DNA of 64,000 nucleotides, from the NCBI GenBank assembly GCA_021782915.1, contig JAJXUK010000002.1, forward strand, positions 39,417-103,416, in the 5' to 3' direction. The stretch is from Actinomycetes bacterium. Lineage in GTDB: Bacteria > Actinomycetota > Acidimicrobiia > Acidimicrobiales > RAAP-2. Each line of letters starts with the position of its first letter. Positions within the stretch are counted from its first letter, which is position 1. Positions 26,206 to 35,113 of the stretch are shown in pieces. Below the pieces are notes generated by a model, which ran no database searches, was not told the DNA's origin, and saw only the letters and a list, made by a program, of their open reading frames with translations. The position numbers and the translations under genes are program-made.

Positions 26206-28227
26206 TCACGGTGTCGGTGCCGGGCCCGTGGCCTCGGCTCGCCAGAGCGCGTCGAGGTCCACCACCGCGTGTCGCGTGGGTGCCGTCGGCGCCTCGCGCG
26301 AGGGCGCAGACTCCTCGATCACCAGCCCGGCGGCCACGACGTCGTCGACGAAGCGACTCAGCAGCGCGTAGCTGTGACGGTCGTCCAGGGCGCGCCGGTG
26401 GTGGGCCAGGCGCATCGGTGCGTAGAGGCTGAGCCGGTCGCGCGCGCGTGTGATCGCGACGTAGAAGAGTCGCCGCTCCTCCGCGAGGCCCTCGGCGCTG
26501 CCCAGGGCCATGTCGATGGGGATCACGCCGTCGATGACGTGTGGCACGTGCACGTGAGACCACTCGAGGCCCTTGGCCGAGTGAATGGTCGAGATGACGA
26601 CGTAGTCCTCGTCGAGCTCGGGCGGCCCGGCCAAGTCGCTCGTCGAGGCGGGTGGATCCAGGGTGAGCTCGGCGAGCCAGTCCGAGAGCCGGGCGCTAAG
26701 CCCGGCGGCGCTCACGAGGCGCTCGAGGTCGCCCAAGCGGGCCGGTGAGTCGGGGTAGTGAGCACGGATGAGCGGACGCAGGGCGTCGAGGACGGCGTCG
26801 GCCCGCGCGTCCGCCAGCACTCGCTCACGAGCCTGGGCGAGGGTGCGCAGCGTGTCGGCGAGGCTCTCGCGCACCGACGTGGGCGCGGCGAGCACCACGT
26901 CGGCCCAGTGGCTCAGCGGATCACGAGGCTGGGCGCGCACGACCTCGAGCAGGCCGCGGGCCCGGCTCGTGCCGATGCCCGGGTGCAGGCGCAGCAGGCG
27001 GTACCAGGCGACCTCGTCGTGCGCGTTGTCGACGAGACGCGCTGCGGCGATGAAGTCGCGCACGTGTGCGGCCTCGAGGAAGCGCAGTCCGCCGTACTTG
27101 CGGTACGGCACGTGTCGGGCGGACAGCTCGATCTCGACCAGGTCGCTGTGGTGTCCGGCGCGCACCAGGACCGCCTGTTCGCGCAGGGCCACACCCTCTT
27201 CGTGGGCGGCGAGGATGGCGTCGACGATCGCTCGGGCCTCCCCGGGCGCGTCGTGGCTGTGCACCAGTCGGGGAGCTGCTCCGGGGCCGCGGGCGGCTTC
27301 GAGTCGGATGCTCGGGCCCCCCTCGGTGGGGCGCACGGTGTTGGCCACGTCGAGGATGCCCTGGTGCGAGCGGAAGTTGCGCTCAAGGGCGATGACGCGC
27401 GCGTCCGGCAGCTGGGTGAGCAGCTCGCGCAGGTGTCGCGAGTCGGCGCCGCGGAAGCCGTAGATCGCCTGAGCCTCATCGCCCACGACCGTCAGGCCGC
27501 GGCCGTCCGGGGCGAGGGCCCGCACGATGTCGACCTGAATCTGGTTGACGTCCTGGTACTCGTCCACGAGCACGTAGTCGAAGTGGCGCCGCTCGTCGGC
27601 TATGAGCAGCGCGCGCCAGTACAGCAACAGGTCATCGAAGTCCACGACGCCCGTGTCGCGTTTGCGTGCGGTCACTGCGCGAAAGAGCTCTCCCATGGCC
27701 TCGACGTGTCCCGCGCACCACGGGAACTCGGTGGGCACCACCACACCCAGCGCCTCGCCCCGATTCACGCAGCGTGAGTAGATCGTCGCGAGAGTGCTCG
27801 CGCGTGGGAAGCGCTCCGTGATGCCGGCGAGTCCGTGCTCGGCTCGCAGCAGATCCATCAAGTCGACGACCTCGCCCGGGTCGAGCACTCCGAATCCGGG
27901 TGGGAGGCCCACGACCTCGGGATTGGCGCTCAGCACGCGGTGCGCGACGCTGTGAAAGGTGCCACCGACGGCGAGGCGTCCGGCGCCCGAGCCGGCGAGC
28001 GCGCTCGCGCGGCCCAGCATGTCGTCCGCGGCCCGGCGAGTGAAGCTCAGCAGCAGGATCCTCTCCGGCGCCGCGCCGCGCTCGAGTAGGTGCGCCAGGC
28101 GCGCGATGAGCGTGCGCGTCTTGCCGGTCCCGGCGCCCGCGGCCACCACGAGGGCTCCCTCACCGTGCGTGGCCACGGCGCGCTGGGTCTCGGTCAGCCC
28201 GTCGTCCCAGTTGGATAAAGCGAACAC
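26206..28227 (-). CDS. UvrD/Rep-family ATP-dependent DNA helicase
   Basis: A 673-residue superfamily 1A helicase with all core motifs: AGAGTGKTRTL (Walker A), VDEYQDVN (motif II), VVGDEAQAIYGFRGA (III), LERNFRSHQGI (IV), STIHSAKGLEW (V) and EERRLFYVAITRARD (VI). It lacks the long C-terminal arm of classical UvrD. It translocates 3' to 5' on single strands in repair or recombination. The start is GTG at 28227. A LexA-box palindrome overlaps this start and a TATAAT lies 7 bases upstream, so the gene is probably SOS-regulated and leaderless. Confidence 0.93.
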   Translation of the reverse strand: MFALSNWDDGLTETQRAVATHGEGALVVAAGAGTGKTRTLIARLAHLLERGAAPERILLLSFTRRAADDMLGRASALAGSGAGRLAVGGTFHSVAHRVLSANPEVVGLPPGFGVLDPGEVVDLMDLLRAEHGLAGITERFPRASTLATIYSRCVNRGEALGVVVPTEFPWCAGHVEAMGELFRAVTARKRDTGVVDFDDLLLYWRALLIADERRHFDYVLVDEYQDVNQIQVDIVRALAPDGRGLTVVGDEAQAIYGFRGADSRHLRELLTQLPDARVIALERNFRSHQGILDVANTVRPTEGGPSIRLEAARGPGAAPRLVHSHDAPGEARAIVDAILAAHEEGVALREQAVLVRAGHHSDLVEIELSARHVPYRKYGGLRFLEAAHVRDFIAAARLVDNAHDEVAWYRLLRLHPGIGTSRARGLLEVVRAQPRDPLSHWADVVLAAPTSVRESLADTLRTLAQARERVLADARADAVLDALRPLIRAHYPDSPARLGDLERLVSAAGLSARLSDWLAELTLDPPASTSDLAGPPELDEDYVVISTIHSAKGLEWSHVHVPHVIDGVIPIDMALGSAEGLAEERRLFYVAITRARDRLSLYAPMRLAHHRRALDDRHSYALLSRFVDDVVAAGLVIEESAPSREAPTAPTRHAVVDLDALWRAEATGPAPTP

Positions 28228-28234
28228 TTGTTCG
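28221..28234. promoter_or_regulatory. LexA (SOS) box overlapping the uvrD-like start
   Basis: CGAACAAGTGTTCG, read on the minus strand, matches the Gram-positive/actinobacterial LexA operator CGAACRNRYGTTYG at every position. It covers the GTG start codon and the space to the -10 hexamer, so bound LexA would block initiation. I saw no other copy in the window by eye. Confidence 0.82.
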
Positions 28235-28240
28235 ATTATA
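28235..28240 (-). promoter_or_regulatory. -10 hexamer of the uvrD-like gene
   Basis: Perfect TATAAT on the minus strand, with 7 bases (CGAACAA) between it and the GTG start codon. That spacing puts the transcription start at about the first base of the start codon, as in leaderless mRNAs. No convincing -35 is seen 17 bases upstream. Confidence 0.6.
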
Positions 28241-28267
28241 CGGTGGCCCGTGACGCGGCCGAGAGCC

Positions 28268-31200
28268 CTAGGGCGCGTGCGTCACGTCGTGGGCGACTCG
28301 GGAGGCGTCCCGCACGTTTCCGAATCCCCTGATGAGCGCCGGGGCCAGCGCGCGCGTGAGGATCTCGTCGTAGTCGGACCCTCCCAGTGAGTTCGCCCAC
28401 GTGCCGAGCGCACTCAGGTAGGTGTCGCGCTCGGCGTCGGCACGGCGGCGCTCGTGGCTGTGTCCGAAGGGGTCCAGTGCCCGTCCGCGCAGTCGGCGCA
28501 TCGCGCGCAGGGCGCGGAACGCGCTGGGTGCGCCGACGCGCACGGCGATCTTCGTGCGCCGGCCACTGTGCCGCCCCCACGCCTTGAGGTGATAGGTCAC
28601 GCGCGCGTCCTCGCCGAAGGCGGCGGCCAGCTCGGTGCGGAACTGGTCGCTCAGGTGCAGGCGGGCCACCTCGTACTCGTCCTTGTAGGCCATCAGGCGA
28701 TACGCCTGCTCGGCCGCGGCCCGCGAGAGGGCCCGGTCCTCGCGCCCGTGGCGCGCGTCGGCGACCAGCAGGGGCCTCAGCGCCTCCACGTAGCGACGCG
28801 CGTAGCCGAGATCCTGGTAGTCGGCGAGGTCCGCGGCACGATCCAGGACCAGCTCACGCAGCTCCGGATTCAGGTCCAGGGTGTCGATGAGGCGCTCTAC
28901 GGGCTCGGCCGGGGGATCCGCGACGGGCGCCACAGCGTCCGAGAGCTGACCGGAGACGGCGGCGCGGCCCACTCGCAGGGCCCGCAGGTTGGCCTCGACG
29001 TCGACGCCGTTGATCTCGATGGCTCGCTCCAGGGCGGCGGGTGACAGGCCGAGCACTCCGCTCTGCAGCGCGGCTCCCAGCAGCAGGACGTTGGCGTGGG
29101 CCTCCGAGCCGACGTGTCGCTGGGCCAGCTCGGCCGCGTCGAGCCACACGTTCTGCTCGGCGCGCGTGCGCGCGTCCACGCGCGCACGCAGCTGTGCCAG
29201 GGTGGGACCCTCGAGGTCCGCGTCGGCCACCTGACGCCCGGTGGGCGTGGTGCTGCTGGTCATGACGGCGACCGTGCGCGTCGCACTCGCGGCGACGAGG
29301 TGGCGGTGGTCGGCGGCCACCAGTGGGTCGGCCCCGAGGTACACGTCGCACTCCTCGGCGCCGAGTCGACTGGTCGTGTCGAGCTCCTCGTCGCTGATGC
29401 GCAGATCCGAGATCACCGCGCCACCCTTCTGGGCAATCCCGGTCTGGTCCATCCCTCGCACGTGCCGGCCCTCGAGGTGCGCGGCCATCGCGATCAGCTG
29501 GGCGGCGGTGAGCACGCCTGTGCCCCCGATGCCGGCGAGGCGCACGGTCACATCGCGTGGCCCGTGCGCGAGCGGCTCGGCCAGCTGCGCACTGTCCGGC
29601 ACGGGCGCGAGCTCGCGGTGCGCCCGTGAGCCGGGCTCGACGCTGACCAACGCCGGGCAGTCGCCCTGCAGACACGAGTAGTCGAAGTTGCACGACTGCT
29701 GGTGGATCTGGGTCTTGCGTCCGCGCCGTGTGGTGATGGGTCGCACGGACAGGCAGTTGGAGAACGCCCCACAGTCACCGCAGCCCTCGCACAGCAGGGT
29801 GTTGATGAAGACGTGCCGACGCGGTGTCTCGGCTTGGGCGCGCTTGCGCCTGCGGCGCAGCTCGGCCGCGCACTCCTGGTCGTGCAGCAGCACGGTCACC
29901 CCGGGGATCGCGGCCAGGCGCTCCTGGGCCTCGATGATGCGCTCACGGGGCCAGACCGTGACGGACGCCGGCAGGTCTCGGTACGCCTGGGGACTGGCCG
30001 TGGTGATCATCACCCGCGCCACGCCCTCGGCGTGCAGGTGACGCACGAGGTCAGCCATCGAGCGCCCGCCGGGAATGGCCTGGCCGCCCGTCATGGCGAC
30101 CGTCGAGTTGACCAGGATCTTGTAGGTGATGTTCACGCCGGCCGCGACGGCGGCACGAATGGCCAGGGATCCCGAGTGCGCCAGCGTGCCATCGCCGAGG
30201 TTCTGGGTGAAGTGCGTCGAGCTGACGAAGGGGGACATGCCGTTCCACATGGCCCCCTCACCGCCCATCTGGAAGCGCCCGACCACGGTGCCCACCTGGC
30301 GCGTTCCCATCTGGATCGCCAGACCATGGCACCCGCTGCCCGAGCCCACGTACGTGCCGGGTGGGACCTTCACACCGGTGCTGTGCGGACAGCCCGAGCA
30401 GAAGTACGCGCTGCGCGCCAAGACCAGTGGCGCCGGGGGCGCGGGACGCGGGCGCTCCAGCCAGGCGCGCACCGCGGCGCTCTCGCGATGCGCGAGCACG
30501 CGCTGGGCCAGCGCGCGCGCGAGCACGTCGGCGTCGACCTCGCCGGTCACGGGGATCAGCGCTCGGCCGTGGTCATCGTGCTGGCCCGTGACCGCCGGAG
30601 CGTCGGGCATCCCGTAGAGCGCATCGCGCACCAGGGTCTCGAGGAAGGCTCGCTTGTCCTCCACCACCAGCACCTCGCGCAGGCCGCGGGCGAAGTCGCG
30701 CACCGTGGCGCGGTCCAGTGGGTAGGGCATTGCGACCTTGAGCAGGCGCACGCCGGTGCGTGCCAGGTCAGGGCCATCGATGCCCAGCGCGTGCAGGGCG
30801 TGGCGCAGCGCGAGGTAGGCCGGTCCGGCGGCGACGACGCCGAGCACGTCGTCGTGCGAGCGCGCGAGCACTCGGTTGAGCTCGTTGGCCACGCCGTAGC
30901 GTCGTGCCATCTCGAGGCGAGGACCGTAGAGACCCGACTCGAGCTCGATCAGCGTGGCGCCAAGAAGCTGGGCGCTCACGCGGTGACGGAAGCTCACCCC
31001 GTCGATCTCCCGGTCAGGCTCCACGACGCGAAAGCCCGCCAGGTCCAGCTCGACGCTCTGAGTCGCGCCGGCGACACTGGCCGAGATGCGCAACCCCGCC
31101 CAGAGCCCGGACGCGCGAGAGAGGGCGATGCCGTGCAGTCCGAGGTGCAACAGGTCGGCCGGATCCGCCGGGCTCAGCACGGGCATGGCGAGCGAGTAGA

Positions 31201-31681
31201 GCGTCGGCTCGGAGGTCGATGGCACGCTCGAGGACGTGGCCTGGGGGTCATCGCCCACGCAGACCAAGACGCCGCCCAACTCGGTGGTACCCATCAGATT
31301 GCCGTGGCGCAGCGCGTCGGAGCCTCGATCCAGGCCCGGAGCCTTGCCGTACCAGATCGCGCTGACGCCGTCGTGGGTGCGCTCGGGCTGCAGCATGGCG
31401 AGCTGGCTGCCGGCCACGGCGGTGGCGGCGAGCTCCTCGTTCAGTGCGGGTCGGTGCACGATGTCGTGCTCGGCGAGCAGAGCCCCCCGTCGCGCCAGCT
31501 CGAGGTCGTAGCCAGCCAGTGGCGAACCGGGATAGCCCGTGACGAATCCCGCCGTGGCCAGTCCGGCGGCAGCGTCAAGGCGACGCTGGTCCAGGGGCAC
31601 GCGTACGAGAGCCTGGACGCCGCTGAGTAGCACCCGCCCCTCGAGCTGTCGATAGCGGTCCTCCAGCGCGACGTGGCGCAT
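28268..31681 (-). CDS. Fused indolepyruvate:ferredoxin oxidoreductase
   Basis: An 1137-residue single-chain enzyme of the type that joins alpha and beta parts of indolepyruvate ferredoxin oxidoreductase, which decarboxylates aryl pyruvates to aryl-acyl-CoA. The N-terminal pyrimidine-binding part has GYPGSPLAGYD, and the central TPP-binding part has GSGSGCHGLAIQMGTRQVG. Cysteine clusters LCEGCGDCGAFSNC and SCNFDYSCLQGDCP would hold Fe-S centres. The gamma-like domain starts GIGGTGVLTAAQLIAMAAHLEG. The ATG at 31681 has GAGGAA five bases upstream and is preferred over the GTG at 31696. It may be co-transcribed with the GH130 gene upstream. Confidence 0.92.
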   Translation of the reverse strand: MRHVALEDRYRQLEGRVLLSGVQALVRVPLDQRRLDAAAGLATAGFVTGYPGSPLAGYDLELARRGALLAEHDIVHRPALNEELAATAVAGSQLAMLQPERTHDGVSAIWYGKAPGLDRGSDALRHGNLMGTTELGGVLVCVGDDPQATSSSVPSTSEPTLYSLAMPVLSPADPADLLHLGLHGIALSRASGLWAGLRISASVAGATQSVELDLAGFRVVEPDREIDGVSFRHRVSAQLLGATLIELESGLYGPRLEMARRYGVANELNRVLARSHDDVLGVVAAGPAYLALRHALHALGIDGPDLARTGVRLLKVAMPYPLDRATVRDFARGLREVLVVEDKRAFLETLVRDALYGMPDAPAVTGQHDDHGRALIPVTGEVDADVLARALAQRVLAHRESAAVRAWLERPRPAPPAPLVLARSAYFCSGCPHSTGVKVPPGTYVGSGSGCHGLAIQMGTRQVGTVVGRFQMGGEGAMWNGMSPFVSSTHFTQNLGDGTLAHSGSLAIRAAVAAGVNITYKILVNSTVAMTGGQAIPGGRSMADLVRHLHAEGVARVMITTASPQAYRDLPASVTVWPRERIIEAQERLAAIPGVTVLLHDQECAAELRRRRKRAQAETPRRHVFINTLLCEGCGDCGAFSNCLSVRPITTRRGRKTQIHQQSCNFDYSCLQGDCPALVSVEPGSRAHRELAPVPDSAQLAEPLAHGPRDVTVRLAGIGGTGVLTAAQLIAMAAHLEGRHVRGMDQTGIAQKGGAVISDLRISDEELDTTSRLGAEECDVYLGADPLVAADHRHLVAASATRTVAVMTSSTTPTGRQVADADLEGPTLAQLRARVDARTRAEQNVWLDAAELAQRHVGSEAHANVLLLGAALQSGVLGLSPAALERAIEINGVDVEANLRALRVGRAAVSGQLSDAVAPVADPPAEPVERLIDTLDLNPELRELVLDRAADLADYQDLGYARRYVEALRPLLVADARHGREDRALSRAAAEQAYRLMAYKDEYEVARLHLSDQFRTELAAAFGEDARVTYHLKAWGRHSGRRTKIAVRVGAPSAFRALRAMRRLRGRALDPFGHSHERRRADAERDTYLSALGTWANSLGGSDYDEILTRALAPALIRGFGNVRDASRVAHDVTHAP

Positions 31682-31774
31682 AGATTCCTCGCTCACGAGA
31701 TCACGCTAACGAGGCGCCGGACGCGGCTCATGGGGCCCAAGGGCCCTAGTCCCTCGCCGGTGCGTGAGGCTGAC

Positions 31775-32767
31775 TCAGGACCGCCAGTGTCCCAGGAAGC
31801 CCATCTCGACCTCGATGGCCGGCTGCACGGGGTGGCGCTCGAGGTGGTCGAGCAACTCGCTCAGGCGACCTTCGGCCACGCAGATGCTCGAGTCGGCGGC
31901 GCCGTAGTACAGATGTAGCGTCTCGCCGTCCTCTCGCAGGACCCAGCCGCAGGTGAACACGACGTCGGCGACGTCTCCGCTGCGCTCGTACTCCGCTTCG
32001 GGACCGAGGATCCACTCGTTGCTCCGAGCGATGACGTGGCGCGGGTCCGCGGCGTCCAGCAGGGCCAGGCCGAGACGGTAGATCGCGCCGGCCGCGGTGA
32101 CGCGCACACCGTGATAGCAGATCAGCCAGCCCGCGTCGGTCAGCAGTGGCGGCGGTCCTAGTCCGACCTTGTTGGCGTCCCACCAGCCGCCTCGACGCGA
32201 CGGCAGCAGAATGCGTGAGGTGCCCCAGTGGCGAAGATCGGGACTGAAGGAGAGCCAGACGTGCGAGCCGAGGCCGGCCGACGTGGGCGATGGCCGGTGG
32301 ATCAGAGCCCAGCGTCCGTCGAACATCGTCGGGAAGATGGCTGCGTCCTTGTCGTCGGGTGTCATTAAGACGCCTCGACGGCTCCACGTGATGAAGTCCT
32401 TCGTGGTGGCCAGCAGGACGAGCGGACCCGCCGGCGAGTAGCCGACGTAGACGACGAAGTACTCGTCGGCGACCTTGGTGATGCGTGGGTCCTCAATGCC
32501 CCAGTGCTCCTCGAAGCCGTCCAGGTCTGGCTGCAGCCCCCGTTGAGGATCGATGGTCCAGTTGGTGAGTCCGTCGTCGCTCAGGGCCACGGCGAAGGAG
32601 GAGATGCCGGTGCGGTCCTCCACGCGCATCAGCAAGAGCGTCTTGCCCTCGAACAGCGTCGCGCCGGGATTGAAGACGGTGTTGATCTTCATGGGCAGGT
32701 CGGAGGCGGTGATGATCGGATTCTTGTGATAGCGCGTCAGCAGATCGCTGGCGCTGGCGTGGGTCAT
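31775..32767 (-). CDS. Glycoside hydrolase family 130 protein (phosphorylase-like)
   Basis: A 330-residue five-bladed propeller protein of GH130. Features are VFNPGATLFEGKTLLLMRVEDR, EEHWGIEDPRITKVADEYFVVY, DDKDAAIFPTMFDGRWALIHRP and WLICYHGVRVTAAGAIYRLGLALLD. Known GH130 enzymes act on beta-mannosides by phosphorolysis, with some hydrolases. The gene is coupled by a 4-base ATGA overlap to the toroid gene and through it to a GT4 glycosyltransferase. Substrate and direction of reaction are not visible. Confidence 0.88.
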   Translation of the reverse strand: MTHASASDLLTRYHKNPIITASDLPMKINTVFNPGATLFEGKTLLLMRVEDRTGISSFAVALSDDGLTNWTIDPQRGLQPDLDGFEEHWGIEDPRITKVADEYFVVYVGYSPAGPLVLLATTKDFITWSRRGVLMTPDDKDAAIFPTMFDGRWALIHRPSPTSAGLGSHVWLSFSPDLRHWGTSRILLPSRRGGWWDANKVGLGPPPLLTDAGWLICYHGVRVTAAGAIYRLGLALLDAADPRHVIARSNEWILGPEAEYERSGDVADVVFTCGWVLREDGETLHLYYGAADSSICVAEGRLSELLDHLERHPVQPAIEVEMGFLGHWRS

Positions 32768-33819
32768 GGTGTCTCCTTGATGGGCGATGGGTGCTCTGGC
32801 GTGCGCGCGCGTGGCACACGCGCGTGTCGGAGGCGACGGCGTCGGGTCATGACGGCGACGTAGGCGAGGGTCGACTCGGCCCCCTGATTGGCGTTCACAC
32901 CCGTGGGCGTCAGGCCGTCGAATCCCGCGCCGCTCAGCGGGTCACCGACGGGCACGCCCACGTCGTTGTCACCCTCGAACCACGACGCCGCCGACTCGAC
33001 CACGCGCGCCCAGCGTTCCTGGCCGGTGAGAGAGAAGGCGCGCGCCGCGGCCTCGGCCATCGCCCAGGCCTCGATGGGCTGCTGGTCGAAAGCCGGTGCG
33101 AGGTCCTGCGCGGCGCGTCCCGCGACCGGGGTGAAGCTGAAGTGGCCCTCGAGGCTCTCTCGGGCGACGAGCCACTCGAGCAGCGCCAGGCCCCGGGTCT
33201 CGGCGGCTCCATCGCCCCGGGCGTGGCCCAGAGCGATCATCGCCTCCGCCAGCAGGGCGTTGGAGTAGCTGAGGCGCTCCTCGGGCCAGGGCCAGGTGGC
33301 GTCGTCGCCGGGTCCGGGCAGCGCGGCCGCGGCCGCGGCGAGCACGCGTTGAGCGGCGTCATTCTCCGCGTGCACGCTCAGCAGGCCCAGAGCGCCCAGA
33401 GCGGCGTGCGCGTTCGCGCGCGGGAACTCTGAGCGCCACTCACACGTGGCGGAGAAGAGCGTCTGGGCCCGACGGCGAACCTCGGACCACGGCGCGCGCG
33501 CGCCGGCGACGCCGAGGCCGTGCAGGGCGCGCGCGCTGGCGTCGTCGCTGGGCGGGTCCTCACTCCAGCGCCGACCCGGCAGTCGCCGCAGGCGGAAGCC
33601 CTCGGGGCCCACGTGGGCGTCGTCGAGGAAGTCCAGGGCGCGGTGCGCGAGGGCCCTGGCCCGCTCGCCCGTGAACTCGGAGGCCACCAGCAGGAGTCGG
33701 CCGGCGTCGTCGGTGCAGTATCCCAGGTGCGGGAGCGCACGTGAGCCCTCGGCGTGCTCGACGAGGCCGTCCTCGTCGCTGAGCTGCCAGAGGTGCGCGA
33801 GAGAGACGGGCCGACTCAC
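32764..33819 (-). CDS. Alpha/alpha-toroid protein of the GT4-GH130 cluster
   Basis: A 351-residue protein with a helical repeat pattern like carbohydrate-active (alpha/alpha)6 toroids. The start HLWQLSDEDGLVEHA followed by GYCTDDAGRLLLV is the hallmark of an uncharacterised family encoded beside glycosyltransferases and GH130. Aromatic and acidic motifs such as DATWPWPEERLSYSNALLAEAM and FDQQPIEAWAMAEAAARAF recall glycan-binding toroid surfaces. No catalytic residues can be named. ATGA overlaps join it to both neighbours. Confidence 0.65.
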   Translation of the reverse strand: MSRPVSLAHLWQLSDEDGLVEHAEGSRALPHLGYCTDDAGRLLLVASEFTGERARALAHRALDFLDDAHVGPEGFRLRRLPGRRWSEDPPSDDASARALHGLGVAGARAPWSEVRRRAQTLFSATCEWRSEFPRANAHAALGALGLLSVHAENDAAQRVLAAAAAALPGPGDDATWPWPEERLSYSNALLAEAMIALGHARGDGAAETRGLALLEWLVARESLEGHFSFTPVAGRAAQDLAPAFDQQPIEAWAMAEAAARAFSLTGQERWARVVESAASWFEGDNDVGVPVGDPLSGAGFDGLTPTGVNANQGAESTLAYVAVMTRRRRLRHARVPRARTPEHPSPIKETP

Positions 33820-35018
33820 CGGAACGGGACCCTCATCACGAGGGATTCGAGCAGGCGGCTGAGCTGCTCGGCCACGGTGGGCCAGGTGAGCGACTCGCCG
33901 ATCGCGCGTGAGTGCACGGCCATGCGCGCGGCGAGGCCGGGCTCGCGCAGCACCCGGCGCAGCGCCAGGCTCATCGACAGTGGGTCGGCGTGCTCCACGA
34001 TGAGCCCGGCGCCGCCGGCGAGCAGTTCGACCGCGTGCGGGAAGCGGGTGGCCACGACGGGGCGCGCCGAGGCGAGGGCCTCGACCAGGACACCGGAGCT
34101 GACCTGCTCGGTCGTCTCGTAGGGCAGCAGCACGACGTCGGCGCTGCGAATGAGCCCGTTCAGCGCGGCGCGGTCCCGATACTGGTCATCGAGGCGCACC
34201 ATGGTCCCGACGCCGAGCTCTGCGGCCAGGGCCTCGAGGCGTCGTCGATAGTGGTCGCCGTTGGCGCGCTCGTGGGGGTGGGTGTGCCCGGCCACGACGT
34301 AGGTCACCGGCGGGTACAGGTCCCTCAGCTCGGCCACGGCGCGTATCGCGTCCTCAATTCCCTTGCCCGGTCCCAGGAGCCCCCACGTCAGTACGAGCCC
34401 GCCGGGTCGGCGCTCGTGGGGTCGGCGCTCGAAGTTGGCCGTGGCCCCGTGGGGCACGAGGGCACCGCGGCGCACGTGGTGGGTGGCGCGCAGGCGCGCC
34501 AGCGCGGACGCGCTGGGCACCACCACGAGCTCCGCGCGATCGAGGAGGCTCTGTACGATCGATCGCTGCTGAGCGCTCGGTGCGACGAGCACCGTGTGCA
34601 GCTCGACCACCAGGGGAACGTGCAGCTCGCGCACGAGATCGAGCACGGCCTCGCCATCGTCGCCGTCGAAGATGCCGAACTCGTGCTGGATCACGACCAC
34701 GTCGCACTCGTTGAGGACGCTCAGGACGTGGCTCATCGTCTGGGGGCGCCCGCGCACCCAGGACGCCGCAACCTCGGCGAGTGCGAACGGGGCCGGTTGC
34801 TCGACGACCCGCACGATGGGCACCTGCCAGCTCGGGCGCGCCTCGAGCAGCGCGGCGCGCACGTTGCGCGTGAAGGTCGCGATGCCGCACTCGGTGGGTG
34901 GGTAGGTGCCGAGCAGCCCGACGCGCAGACGTGGGCTGGGCCACCTGCTCTCGGTGCCCACCGACACTCGTGCCGGGTGACTCCGAGGTGGAACTGCTCG
35001 AAGCGACAGGTCGCTCAT
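33816..35018 (-). CDS. Glycosyltransferase family 4
   Basis: A 400-residue GT-B fold enzyme. The N-terminal domain has LRVGLLGTYPPTECGIATFTRN, and VVVIQHEFGIFDGDDGE at about 110. The C-terminal domain has LTWGLLGPGKGIEDAI, VLLPYETTEQVSSGVLVEALASARPVVATRFPHAVELL, and the GT4 E-x7-E type acidic pair. GGAGG precedes the ATG. It is the first gene of the glycan triad, which probably makes or remodels a mannose-containing saccharide (inference). Confidence 0.9.
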   Translation of the reverse strand: MSDLSLRAVPPRSHPARVSVGTESRWPSPRLRVGLLGTYPPTECGIATFTRNVRAALLEARPSWQVPIVRVVEQPAPFALAEVAASWVRGRPQTMSHVLSVLNECDVVVIQHEFGIFDGDDGEAVLDLVRELHVPLVVELHTVLVAPSAQQRSIVQSLLDRAELVVVPSASALARLRATHHVRRGALVPHGATANFERRPHERRPGGLVLTWGLLGPGKGIEDAIRAVAELRDLYPPVTYVVAGHTHPHERANGDHYRRRLEALAAELGVGTMVRLDDQYRDRAALNGLIRSADVVLLPYETTEQVSSGVLVEALASARPVVATRFPHAVELLAGGAGLIVEHADPLSMSLALRRVLREPGLAARMAVHSRAIGESLTWPTVAEQLSRLLESLVMRVPFR

Positions 35019-35113
35019 GGCTTGCCTCCGCCCCTGGGACCATTGTGTCAGTGTGGCGCAGGTGCTCCGTAGGCCCTGATCACGTCGGGCTCAGTGACGC
35101 TGAGGGGGCGAGC

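Noticed and set aside
29702-31630. 642-aa antisense ORF in the indolepyruvate oxidoreductase gene
   Set aside because: Shadow frame; the minus-strand gene has clear TPP and Fe-S motifs.
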